DNA of 64,000 nt from Symbiodinium sp. CCMP2592 (lineage: Eukaryota > Sar > Dinophyceae > Suessiales > Symbiodiniaceae): assembly GCA_905221615.1 (NCBI GenBank), contig CAJNDT010004946.1, positions 425,309 to 489,308 of the forward strand, read 5' to 3'. Under the pieces are notes generated by a model. The model saw nothing but the letters and a program-made list of their open reading frames with translations, had not been told where the DNA came from and searched no databases. Both the position numbers and the translations under genes were made by a program. Below, one piece after another: positions 33,180 through 42,522 of this stretch. Numbering within the stretch: the first letter of the stretch is position 1; each line of letters opens with the position of its first letter.

Positions 33180-35315
33180 ACCGAAACGAAACGCGGCTTT
33201 ACTGACCAAGCGAAAGAGACTGCAGAATTTGAAAAAAGGAGCAAACCGCTTGAAACAGACTAGGGAATTCAAGGACAAGGATCAAACCGTTCAAAGTGAG
33301 ACTGGAGAACTTGAACACACGAAGCAAACCGCTCGAAAGAGACTTGAGAATTTGAGAAAAAGGAGCAAGCCGCTCGAAGGTAGAGTCTAGCGTACTTGTG
33401 AACAAGGAGCAGGGGAGCAAACCGAGTAATTGACCGCACGAAAGAGACTAGAGAATGAGAACAGGGAGTAAACCGCCCGAAAAAACTAGAGAATTTGACT
33501 ATAAGGAGCAAACCGCTCGAGAAACACTATAGAGAATTTGAGAACAGGGAGCAAACCGGTCGAAACTAGAGAATGAGAACAAGGAGCAAACTTCTCCAAA
33601 GAGACTGGAGAATTGGAGAACAAGGAGCAAACCGCTCCAAAGAGGGTCGATAATTTGAGAACACGGAGTACACCACCCGAAAAAGGAACGAGACCAAACA
33701 ACTTGAGAACAAGCGGCAAGAACCGCTCGAACAGGACGAGGGAGTTTCAGAAGACGGAGCAAGCCGCTCAAAAGAGACTGGGGAGATTGACAAGAATGCA
33801 ACCGCTTCAACAGAACAGAAAAACGGAACAGAAAAAGGAACAAACCGGTCGAAAGGGACTAGCGAATTTGAGAAATAGTGGCAAACCGCTCAAAAGATAA
33901 GAAAAAGTCAATCAAAGGAGGAAACAGCTCGAATGAGACTGAAACAGACTAGGGAATTTGAGAACAAAAACCAAACCGCTCAAAACAGACTAGGGAATTT
34001 GAGAACAAGCGGCAAACCAGTCAGATTAAAGAATTTGAGAACACGGAGCAAACCGCTCGAGAAAAGACCAGGGGATTTGAGAACAGGCAGCAAACCGCTC
34101 GAAAGAGAGTAGAGAATTTGAGGACAAGGACCAAACCGCTCGAAATGCTCGAAAGACACCAGGGAATTTGAGGACAAGGCGCAAACCGTTCGAAGGGGAC
34201 TATACCAGGAGCGAACCTCTCCAAAGACATTAGAAAATTCGAGAATCGCTCCAAAGACACTAGAGAATTTAACAACACGGGAGCGGGAGCAATCCGCTCG
34301 AGAGAGACTAGAGTGACCAGAGACTATGAGAACAAGGAGGAAACCACTCCAAAGAACAGAAAAAGGAGTAACCTTTCCAAAGAGACTGGAGACTTTCAGA
34401 GCAACCACCAATCAGCTCGAACAGGACTGGCGGATTTTGAGAACAGCGAGCAAGCCAAGCGACAGAGACTAGAGAATTTTAGAACACGGAGCAAACCGGG
34501 GAATTTGAGAAAAGGAAGGGACTCGAAAGGGGCCAGAAAATTTGAGAACACCAAAAGCGAACCGCTCCAAAGAGATTAAACAAATTGAGAAAAGGAGCAA
34601 ACCGCTCGAAACGGACTCCGCAATTTGAGAACCAGGAGCAACCCGCTCGAAAGAGACTAGAGACTTTGAGAACAAGGAGCAAGCCGCTCGAAGGGGACTA
34701 GAAGATTTGAGAACACAACCAGCAACCGCTCGAAAGAGACTTGGGGGTTTGAGCACAAGGAGCAATCCAAGCGAAAGAGCCGCTCTCAGAAATTGGAGAA
34801 CTTGAGCAAAAGGAGCAAACTGTTCGACAACGACTAGAGCATTAGAGTAACAACCAGAAATCCGGTCGAAACAGACTAGAGAACTTCGGAAGAAACTATG
34901 GAGTTTCAAAACAGGGAGGAGCAAACCGCTCGAACGAGACTAAAATATTTGAAGTTTGACAACAAGGAGCAAACCGCTCGAAAAAGACGTGAAGACGTGA
35001 GACAAAGAAGCAAACCGCTCGAAAGGGACAGAAAACGGAGCAAAGCGCTCGAAAGAGACTCCAGAATTTGAGAACAAGGAGCAAACCAAGCGAAAGAGAC
35101 TATAGAATGTGAGAAAAAGGAACAAACCGTTCGAAACGGACTAGGGAGGTTAGTTGAGAAAAAAGGTATATACTCGAAATAACTAGAGACTTTGAGAACA
35201 AGGAGCAAGCCGCTCGAAAGCGAATGAATAGGGAATTTGAATATAAGGAGCAAACCGCTAGAGAGGGACCAGAGAATTCCAGAACAAGGAGCAAACCGCT
35301 CGAAAGAGACTAGAG
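33180..35315. repeat. 41-bp minisatellite A, right block
   Basis: About 50 further A units in the same orientation as 31140-31760. The best-conserved part is AGCAAACCGCTCGAAAGAGA. Minus-strand ORFs of 60-250 codons read the repeat as LLLVLKFSSLFRAVCSLF-like peptides and are artefacts. Confidence 0.9.
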
Positions 35316-35525
35316 AGCCCGCGCAAGGGCAGGAAGGCCGTTCAGGGCAGCGAGCCCGCGAACGGCTGAAAGCCTGCGAAGTCCGCCAAGGGCAGGAAGC
35401 TCGCGAAGGACATGGAGCCCACGAAGGGGGCGAAAGCAGGGTAGGAGGCCCGCGAAGGGCAAAGGCCAGCAAGCCCGCGAAGGGCAGGGAGCCCGCCATG
35501 GGCTGAAGCCCGAGCCCGGGAAAGC
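35316..35525. repeat. Minisatellite C (GCCCGCGAAGGGCAGG)
   Basis: About 200 bp of GC-rich units of roughly 18-24 bp directly following the A array. Confidence 0.75.
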
Positions 35526-38500
35526 GTGACAGTTTCGAACCCTGCATAGCAGCCCTGCTGCTTGGAGAAAAAACAAGCAACAGAAAGAACACATAAGCGC
35601 ACAACCACCTGGGCGACACCGGCACGTCCGGATGAAGCCTTGTCAAGAAGTAACATGAAGCCTTGTGCGGCCTGTCAAGGTGTTTTCAGCCCTCCTCAAG
35701 GCTTCATGTGTTCCTCCTGCATCAGGGCCATATGAAGCCCCCTGCAGGGCCCAATTAAACAAAACGTGCAGGGGGAGGGCATTCTTTAAGACCTCTATGG
35801 TCTGTTGGTTGCAAGGGGTACACGAGGCGACCTTCCAAAACCCGCCGATCTCGGTCTTAGGAATCTCGATCCGGGCTGCAGAAGGGCCACTGGAAGCCCT
35901 GTGCGCTGAGAGGAAGGCTTTTTTGGTCATGGATACGTGACGAGGGAGAAAAAAATCCGTGGGGGGGAGAGAAGGCTTCTTTTGGACCCAAGTTGGTGGA
36001 GATACAAAAGAAATCCTGGACAGGGCGGAGGGCTTGCTTCGGACTCTGTTCATGCGTGCTCGAAGAAGCTGTTGAGCGCCGGGCCGACCCAGCACAAAGA
36101 AAGCCCCGCCAGTACCCAAAATTAAACCTGCAGGTACCAAAAAAAGCACCCAGCCCTCAGAGCACACCCTGCAGGACTCTTGGCTGCACAACCCTATCGC
36201 TAAGTGACGAAGTGGACAAGTTTGACTGGACCTGCAAACCTTCGCGGTCAGGCTTCTTCCCAGTCCCGGCACTCCATGAGGCTTTGCGCGACCAGAAGCC
36301 TCGGGCACGGGAGGCCAAGCTGCGAGTCTCGGCCTATAGAGGTCCTACAGAAGCCGTTTGGGCGGTATAACTCGTTGCCAACCCATGCGAAACTGTTTTC
36401 TGCAAGCAAAGCTGCTTCAGGCGGTGGCTCTGCTCAGTTGCCTCGCCATACCTGCACGGGAACTGCGGGGCTTTGGGGCATGATCAGGGTGGGTTCACGT
36501 CTGAAACGATCATGTCATGAAAACCTGTCACTAGTGCCCAGCCGCTTAAATTGACTTGTGCTGGAATCTTGAGGTCTAGGCTGAACCTCTAACCCAGTAG
36601 TGCCCTGTGTTGACCGTTTCCTGTCATAGGTGCCAAGATGCTTCTTCAGCAAATGCAGCACCCGTCCTGGGTCCCACAACTTCATGCGTTCAAGGAGGTG
36701 TGGCGAGAAATCGGAGGCTTGTAGCCGAACGCTCGGATCAGGAGAGCATGCTGGGTAATGCCAGGTCTTGAAGCTTCTCGGTGTAGGGTCCAGCAACTGG
36801 CCCCCGGAAAACTCTTGGGAAGGTTGCCATGAGTGGACGAAAGCAACAAGTCTCTGTACTCGCGGTTCTTGAAGTAGCATTCCGCCAGCGTGTAAATCTC
36901 TTCCTGTGGTCAGGAGAAAGTCGCTACTGGCAACATGCAAAAGGCATGGTTCTGGTCCGGTCCGGCTGTCGGCTGTGGGCAGCGGCGGACTTCGTGCGCT
37001 AAGACACACACGCGTGAGACACCGATTCTTGTCCAGAGCAAAAGTATTGACATGAATCAGCCAGGACTTGTTCCCAAAAAAACTCATTTCACCCCGAACC
37101 TGCTCAGCCCGCAGTGAGACCAGCTTATCCGCGAAGAAGATGGCCGAGCCATACAGATGTCTCCTATGCAGGGGCCCAGCTTCCAATCAGTCTCGCATCC
37201 TAAAGTTGCGGCAGTCCCAATTTGCAGTTTGTCGTTGCGGCCAGAAAACCTACATGTGTCAAACCCTACTTAGTCCTGGAATCCTAGCAAATGCCTGCGA
37301 AATGGCATCAAGAAAGGCGATCTGTGGCACAATGCACTGCAGCATCGTTGCGGCTAAGGCTCTTTTCGCAATGCTGAAAACGTACAAGTTACAAGGAGAC
37401 ACTTTTGTTTGACCAAGGTGCTGAAAGGCATCCTGCACCAGCACCTTGCAAGATGAAGCTTTAAAAGCGGCCGTCGCATGCTCGGTGCCAGGTTGCAAAA
37501 GAATGTAAACCCTCTGGGTTGATGTGGTCCAGTCTCAGAGGCTCGTTTTCGGCACAAGGCACTCGAAGTCGGCTGCAGATACCATCGATCACAGGCTGGT
37601 CGTAGGTGACACCCATGGCGGAGCGTGCAGTAAGCAAGGCCTATACACTTCTAAGTTGCTTCTTTATCGCTGAATGTGTTTGCCCTTCCGCCGGGGCGTG
37701 CGGTATCGGTGTATCTCTGCAGCATGCAATTGCTTGCAAAGAGCGGTTTTTGGAAGTATGGACCGGGCACGAACATTTCAATTCGCGTTTAAGATGCTCG
37801 TTGTCCGGCCGATTACGGGTGATGGCTGCATCTCTGTAGTCCCATGTTGAGGGGTTGTCTAGCTTCAAAAGGAAGCGGCTACAGCATGGACATACCGGCT
37901 TGTCTTGCCATGTAATTTCTGGCTGAAGGGCCGTGGTTCAGCATTATCATTTACATGACCTCTGAAAGACCCCGAAGCAAACGCTGTAACGAGCCGCAGC
38001 GAGCGATCAGTCAGGGCTGCACCAGCTATTTCCATGCCATGGTAAAGCTACATAGGTGCCATCTGGCCTGTTCCACCCACGGCCGAGAAACCCAGAACAC
38101 TCACCCCTGGAACCTGCTGTTGACCATGTAATGAGCCTGCGTCATTGAGCCCGGCCTCTGCCGCCAAGCCTTGTCCTACTCTGATTGCAAAATGTTTGGA
38201 GCGAGCACCACTTAACAGCAAGACAATTACATCCGGTTCCGGAGTCATCTCGGGTTCGAGAACTTCGATAGAATGTGTTCGGCTAAATTGAATTCTCCAG
38301 CCCAAACCCCCAGCACCACCCTGTCCCCCGCTTAACGAAGGCCTACCTCAGGCAGCGTGGTGAGGTGCCACGGAGCCGCATCTGAGCCTAGAGCTGGCCC
38401 GAGTTCAGATCTGGAGCGTGTTTTGCTCTTTCTTGGTCTCTTGTTCTCCGTATCTCTCGATTCGCTTTTTGGGAAACCGAACCCGACACTGTCGTTGTCA

Positions 38501-38935
38501 CATCATTCCAAGCCTACAGATGCGTGTGCACGCACTGGGCCTGAATGCGTCTGAACTTCATCGGTTCATGCCTGACTCCAGTACAGGAGACTTAAAGAAG
38601 CTGCGCAAAACATACCGAAACCTCCACCATGATCTGGCACTGATAACGTGCGCAAGGCTGCTGTTTCCTTTCGCTCAGAGGTTGGGCCAGCTACTGTCGT
38701 GTTCGATTTCCCATGCGTGGCCTCTGTGCATGCCACGGCCACAGCCTCTGATACGCACGGCTTGCACAACAGGACGAGGACTCCGCTTCAAGAAGCTGGG
38801 CACCAGCTTGGTTCAGGAAATGCAACCGGGGGTTCTTAAACCCGGGAAAACAGTCTCGGACATGCACAGTGTATGCTGCTACACCAAAGTAGCAAATCTA
38901 AGATGCAAAAACCACATCTTAGACACCCCCGTCTA
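35526..38935. other. Host flank left of the viral element, no gene recognised
   Basis: Minus-strand ORFs of 221 (35643-36308) and 223 codons (36515-37186) are present but have no family motif and overlap other open frames. Directly before the viral terminus is a perfect 9-bp inverted repeat, TCTAAGATG at 38897-38905 with CATCTTAGA at 38915-38923. TCTAAGAG recurs at the element boundary (38932). Confidence 0.45.
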
Positions 38936-39004
38936 AGAGCAAGCAATGGCTAACCCCAGACCTCATACCCATGTACCCCCCCCCTATACTTTTAACCCAA
39001 TTCC
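38936..39004 (+). repeat. Left terminal inverted repeat
   Basis: About 69 bp matching the reverse complement of 60417-60484 with only a few differences. Shared blocks include GGCTAACCCCAGACCTCATA, CCCATGTACCCCCC and TATACTTTTAACCCAATTC. The C run is 9 on the left and 8 on the right. Confidence 0.9.
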
Positions 39005-39238
39005 CGAACAGGATGCCTAATCAAGCCTTCGAAACCATCCAAACCAAAGCCATTAGCCAAAACCCTCAACAAAAACTCTTGAAACCATCCAAACCAAAGC
39101 CACTAGCCAAAATCCTCAACAAAACTCTCAAAACCAAAGCCACCTAAGCAAAGCTTAGCCTCAACTAGTTCTAATGAGGTCTGGGGGAAGAGCCTTATCT
39201 GAAATTCTACCCCTAAAAGGATGTGTAAGAAGTGAAAT
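39005..39238. repeat. Left subterminal region with a 51-bp direct repeat
   Basis: GAAACCATCCAAACCAAAGC and the following CCA(T/C)TAGCCAAAA(C/T)CCTCAAC occur twice about 51 bp apart, with a third partial copy. The region is strand-asymmetric (A/C-rich). Its complement resembles the T/G-rich segment at 59440-59690 inside the right terminus. CTAAGC-AAA-GCTTAG forms a small hairpin near 39146. Confidence 0.65.
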
Positions 39239-39273
39239 AATATATTAACAATATTGTATTTTGTTAATATATT
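39239..39273. terminator. Hairpin at the end of the leftmost viral gene
   Basis: Perfect 13-bp stem AATATATTAACAA with a 9-base loop. The TAA of the minus-strand gene (39272-39274) is in or at the edge of the stem. Probable 3'-end signal. Confidence 0.6.
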
Positions 39274-40138
39274 ACATCAAGCAATCATCTATAGTATTTA
39301 GATAGTCCGTATCGTCTCTCACTTTTCTTTGTTTATTGTATGGAACTGTAGGTAAATACGGAAACCTTTTGTCCAAAAACCTTTCAAATGAAAAATCATC
39401 TTCAAAATGCACTTCTGCTATTCGTTTATTAATCCATCTAAAAATTTCATTTGAATACAATTTGTTTTTCAATTTGCCAAACTTCTCATTGTTGTTTATA
39501 TGTTGGAGAATTACAAAAAATGCACTTTCAACTTTACTCAGTTGTCTTTCAAGATGATTAACAAATTTTCTCTTTGTTTTATTCTTTTCATCTACATTTT
39601 TATCATAATCATTAATTATGATGTTTCGTTGCTTACTGTAAAATTGTTTTACCTTTTCATCAATAACAAATGCAGTATCGTATAATAATTTAATGTCATT
39701 GTAGAATTCAGCATTATAAAATTTGAATTCTGGTAATATAGTGTTGGACCATCGTATTGTCTTCTCAAATTTAGGAAATGGGTTTAATTTAACATAATAG
39801 TATATTTGTGAATCTAATTTCTTCTCTGTGTAATCTGTTATATCGTATTTATGTTTATCTTCAACTGCTTTAACCACATTTTCAAAATCTTCAATACTAC
39901 AATCATAAACATTCTCCTTAAAGTCTGTTAAAGTTTTACACACTTCGCATTCCTCATAACTGTATTTACAAATCTTTGTGATAATATTGACAGGTATATT
40001 CAGTTTATATAATGACATATTCTTTTGATTGAACTTACATGTAGCACATCTACTCACTTTGTCTTTAATAACGGTTTTCATCTCAATAACATTCAAGAAC
40101 TCACTAATAATTTCCTCCTGTTCATCATGACTGAACAT
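39272..40138 (-). CDS. Unknown viral protein with two Cys pairs
   Basis: 288 residues, Lys/Asn/Phe-rich. I do not recognise the family. The N-terminal 100 residues carry C-x2-C pairs, CATCKFN (about residue 31) and CEVCKT (about residue 64), that could bind one zinc ion. The rest is charged and predicted helical. It is the first gene inside the left terminus and reads towards it. The stop codon lies within a perfect 13-bp hairpin (39239-39251 with 39261-39273), like other genes of this element. Viral core gene by position and composition; function unknown. Confidence 0.7.
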   Translation of the reverse strand: MFSHDEQEEIISEFLNVIEMKTVIKDKVSRCATCKFNQKNMSLYKLNIPVNIITKICKYSYEECEVCKTLTDFKENVYDCSIEDFENVVKAVEDKHKYDITDYTEKKLDSQIYYYVKLNPFPKFEKTIRWSNTILPEFKFYNAEFYNDIKLLYDTAFVIDEKVKQFYSKQRNIIINDYDKNVDEKNKTKRKFVNHLERQLSKVESAFFVILQHINNNEKFGKLKNKLYSNEIFRWINKRIAEVHFEDDFSFERFLDKRFPYLPTVPYNKQRKVRDDTDYLNTIDDCLM

Positions 40139-40211
40139 TTACTCTCTACTATCTTAAGTCCTCAAGTCTTTAAGTCATTTTGTAAAATACAGAATTTGTA
40201 AAATACATTAT

Positions 40212-40493
40212 TCAACTATAAACCTTATGTTCATCATTATATTGTATTTCATAATATTCTAAGGTCTCTGTTTTTGGATATCTAATTTCTCCAGTGTTAA
40301 GTTTGTTTATATATACGTTTCTCTTATTCTTATACATCTCACTGTCTTTAACTAATGTTTTGTTAATTTGTTTTGGTTTATCAGTGAGCTTCTCCAACTT
40401 GGTTTCAATTGTTTCTAGCTTCTTCAGTATCTTTTGAAATCTCGTTACATTGGTTGTTTTCACATCATCATCATCATCATCTATATCTGACAT
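40212..40493 (-). CDS. Small coiled-coil viral protein
   Basis: 93 residues starting with an acidic Asp run (MSDIDDDDDDVKTTN), then a probable coiled coil (FQKILKKLETIETKLEKL). Family not recognised. Same orientation as its neighbours at 39272 and 40883. Downstream, TTTGTAAAATAC is repeated twice (40176-40205). Confidence 0.6.
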   Translation of the reverse strand: MSDIDDDDDDVKTTNVTRFQKILKKLETIETKLEKLTDKPKQINKTLVKDSEMYKNKRNVYINKLNTGEIRYPKTETLEYYEIQYNDEHKVYS

Positions 40494-40499
40494 ACTATA

Positions 40500-40882
40500 T
40501 AAAAAAGTTTTAGATTAAAATTTTTATACTAAAAGTTTTAGGTGAAGATGCGTTCCAAAATTACATATAAAGAGTAGAATTACAACTTTTTTCATAACTT
40601 AAAAACGTTATGAATAAAGTTCAAACTAATTAAGCAACAGCTTATGTGATGCTATTGAATGTTCCAACACTACTTCCCTTTCGTGTGCCCATCCAATGTG
40701 AAACAATACTTGCCGATTGTCAGGGGGTTGTTTTCTTCTCCTTCGTAGCGAAGCTTCGCGAGGACACGAAGCGTCCAAAACTGACATACTTGTCCTGTTG
40801 GATTTAAAAATGCATTTTTAAATCCAAGAGCTGGGGGATGCTTACGCATCCCTACCTGTCAATATATAACAGAAATAAATCT
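40500..40882. other. Intergenic region with a palindrome cluster
   Basis: No ORF. It contains TTCATAAC...GTTATGAA (about 40590-40613), the 12-bp palindrome GCGAAGCTTCGC (40748-40759), a perfect 26-bp palindrome centred on TGCA (40800-40825, arms GGATTTAAAAATG), and GGGATGC-TTAC-GCATCCC (40835-40852). The longest gene-free stretch among the viral genes proper. A replication origin or a cluster of 3'-end signals are both possible. Confidence 0.65.
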
Positions 40883-41272
40883 TTAATCCATCTTAATTTT
40901 ATTGTTATTATTTATATCTTCTATATCTTTTTTAAGTAAATCAATATCTGTTTCAATTTTCTCAACACGCTCTTCCAGTTCTTCCGGTGTTATACGAGAT
41001 TTGCCCCAACCTGTGTCACATATTTCAACGCTTCCTTCCTGCAAATTAGTATCTGGTTTAAATATATCGTCAGGACTTGTGTGTCTGCCACCACCAAATT
41101 TAGTATTCCTTTTATCAACCACGGTATTTGTTGTTATTGTATTCTTCTCCTTAACGGTTTTAGTCTCCTTGTGATAAAACTGTCTTTTACAACGACAGGG
41201 GATACAAGATACACCACGAGCATTAATATGAACTCCTTTATCATTGCTTTCTTCTGTTGAAGCCTCGCTCAT
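40883..41272 (-). CDS. Unknown viral protein with CxxC and C-terminal coiled coil
   Basis: 129 residues. The N-terminal part has a Cys motif GVSCIPCRCKRQFYH that could bind metal. The middle is Gly/Asn-rich (TKFGGGRHTSPDDIF), and the C-terminal 35 residues form a heptad-like coiled coil (LEERVEKIETDIDLLKKDI). Not recognised. It lies 5 bp from the broken small ORF upstream and is probably co-oriented with it. Confidence 0.65.
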   Translation of the reverse strand: MSEASTEESNDKGVHINARGVSCIPCRCKRQFYHKETKTVKEKNTITTNTVVDKRNTKFGGGRHTSPDDIFKPDTNLQEGSVEICDTGWGKSRITPEELEERVEKIETDIDLLKKDIEDINNNNKIKMD

Positions 41273-41277
41273 TTATA

Positions 41278-41429
41278 TTATTTAGATTTTTTAATATTCT
41301 TGAAATAATAACAAACAGCTTTCAAGAAGTCTAACAAGCTATAACAACACATTCTGTATCTAGGTGTTTTATTATATCTAATTTCTCTATCTCATTTATA
41401 ACCTCTAAATAGTCATCGTAATTAGCCAT
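41278..41429 (-). pseudogene. Tiny viral ORF split by a frameshift
   Basis: ATG at 41429 starts MANYDDYLEVINEIEKLD and runs 32 codons to a TAG. In another frame the sequence continues as LLDFLKAVCYYFKNIKKSK to a stop at 41278. A single-base indel near 41338 would join them into a protein of about 50 residues with a short hydrophobic C-terminal segment. Too short for a family call. Confidence 0.4.
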
Positions 41430-41468
41430 ATATTAATAACGATATAATTTTTCTATGTATTAATAATA
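41430..41468. promoter_or_regulatory. Divergent promoter region, ATPase / left gene cluster
   Basis: 39 bp, nearly all A/T, between two divergent ATGs. TATTAATAATAATG immediately precedes the ATPase start, an instance of the element's start-proximal motif. Confidence 0.5.
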
Positions 41469-42261
41469 ATGATTATACCCATAGTTAAACCTATAAATGT
41501 TAAAGAATGTGATTTTAAACAATCTAAATATGAAGTAGCACCTAAATTACCGTTTAGTCAAATAATAACAGGCCCTAGCGGTTCTGGTAAAGGAATACTA
41601 TTGCAATCAATGATACTGGATATTTACAGGGATGTCTTTGAAAGAATATATATCTGGTCCCCTTCAATTTCAGTTGATAGTAATTGGTTGCCAGTCAAAA
41701 AATATATTCAGGATAATTTGAAGGTTAATTTAGAAAAGGAAGAGTGTATGTTTGATGAATACATACCAGAAGAATTAGAAGCAGTGATAAAAAGACAGCA
41801 TAAAGTAATACAAAAATCAGAAGAAGAACGACCACAAAAAATTATTTTCAATACTGATAATAGTAGATGACTTCGCCGACAGTAAGGCTTTTTCAAGAAA
41901 CTCGCCTTTGCTAAATCAGTTGTATGTTCGCGGGAGACATAACGCAATCAATATTATAACAAGCACACAAAAATTTAATGCTTTAAGTCCTATCATTCGC
42001 GTTAATAGTCGTCAGTTATTCTTTTTCAGATTAAGAAACTACAAAGAAATTGAAACAATGGTTGAAGAGTTAAGCGCGGTATTGATTAAAAAATCCACCG
42101 TTGCTGATACTAAAAACCTCGCGGAAGCAAAGAAGCTATTATTAGACGTATATAACATAGCAACGGAAGAACCATACAGTTTTTTGTTTATCAACTTAAT
42201 GAAAAGTGATGTTAATGATATGTTTTATAAAAGATTTGATGCTAAATTGGTAATTGATTAA
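41469..42261 (+). pseudogene. A32/FtsK-HerA-like genome packaging ATPase, frameshifted
   Basis: Packages the viral genome into the capsid. The first frame (41469-41870, 133 codons) has Walker A TGPSGSGKG at residues 34-42, preceded by PFSQII as in viral packaging ATPases, and WSPSISVDSNW after it. The coding sense then moves +1 near 41840-41850. In the new frame Walker B reads ILIIVDDFAD, then SRNSPLLNQLYVRGRHNAIN and a typical ITSTQKF motif, ending at 42261. The total is about 264 residues, the usual size for Polinton-like viruses. Without the shift the Walker B half is lost. Loss of function or an assembly error are both possible. Confidence 0.85.
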
Positions 42262-42293
42262 TAATATTATGTTAAAATAACATTATTAATCAA
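42254..42293. terminator. Hairpin between convergent viral genes
   Basis: TTGATTAATAAT..GTTA pairs with TAACATTATTAATCAA over 16 bp, with a 5-base bulge and an AAA loop. The ATPase stop (42259-42261) and the stop of the opposing gene (42290-42292) both lie in the stem. Likely shared 3'-end signal. Confidence 0.65.
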
Positions 42294-42502
42294 AACAAGC
42301 TGTAATTACATATTTGAACAGGCAACCGATACATAATTTTATCACTCTTCTTTTCTTTTACTTCTTTTAGTTCTTTTATCATTTCTTTCAACACTTTAAT
42401 TTGTAATCTATCAATATTACTCAAATCTAAATCATTTTCATTAATATTATTTATTTGATTGATACAATCATTCTCATTATCTTTTGATATTCTACTACCC
42501 AT
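42290..42502 (-). CDS. Small protein with N-terminal myristoylation motif
   Basis: 70 residues starting MGSRISKDNENDC. Gly2 with Ser at position 6 fits an N-myristoyltransferase site, suggesting membrane association. The remainder is acidic/helical with KEMIKELKEVKEKKSDK and a short C-terminal hydrophobic patch. No family recognised. It follows the fibre gene in the same orientation with a 20-bp gap. Confidence 0.55.
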   Translation of the reverse strand: MGSRISKDNENDCINQINNINENDLDLSNIDRLQIKVLKEMIKELKEVKEKKSDKIMYRLPVQICNYSLF

Positions 42503-42522
42503 ATTATATTATAACTTATATT

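Noticed and set aside
33180-35315. Repeat array considered as a CRISPR
   Set aside because: Units are head-to-tail and diverged, with no constant repeat/unique spacer alternation and no cas genes; eukaryotic context.
34906-35646. 246-codon minus ORF and dozens of shorter ones in 31-35 kb
   Set aside because: Translations of the 41-bp minisatellite and the GC-rich array next to it.
35643-37186. Two minus-strand ORFs of 221 and 223 codons
   Set aside because: No motif, no supporting neighbour, opposite frames equally open.
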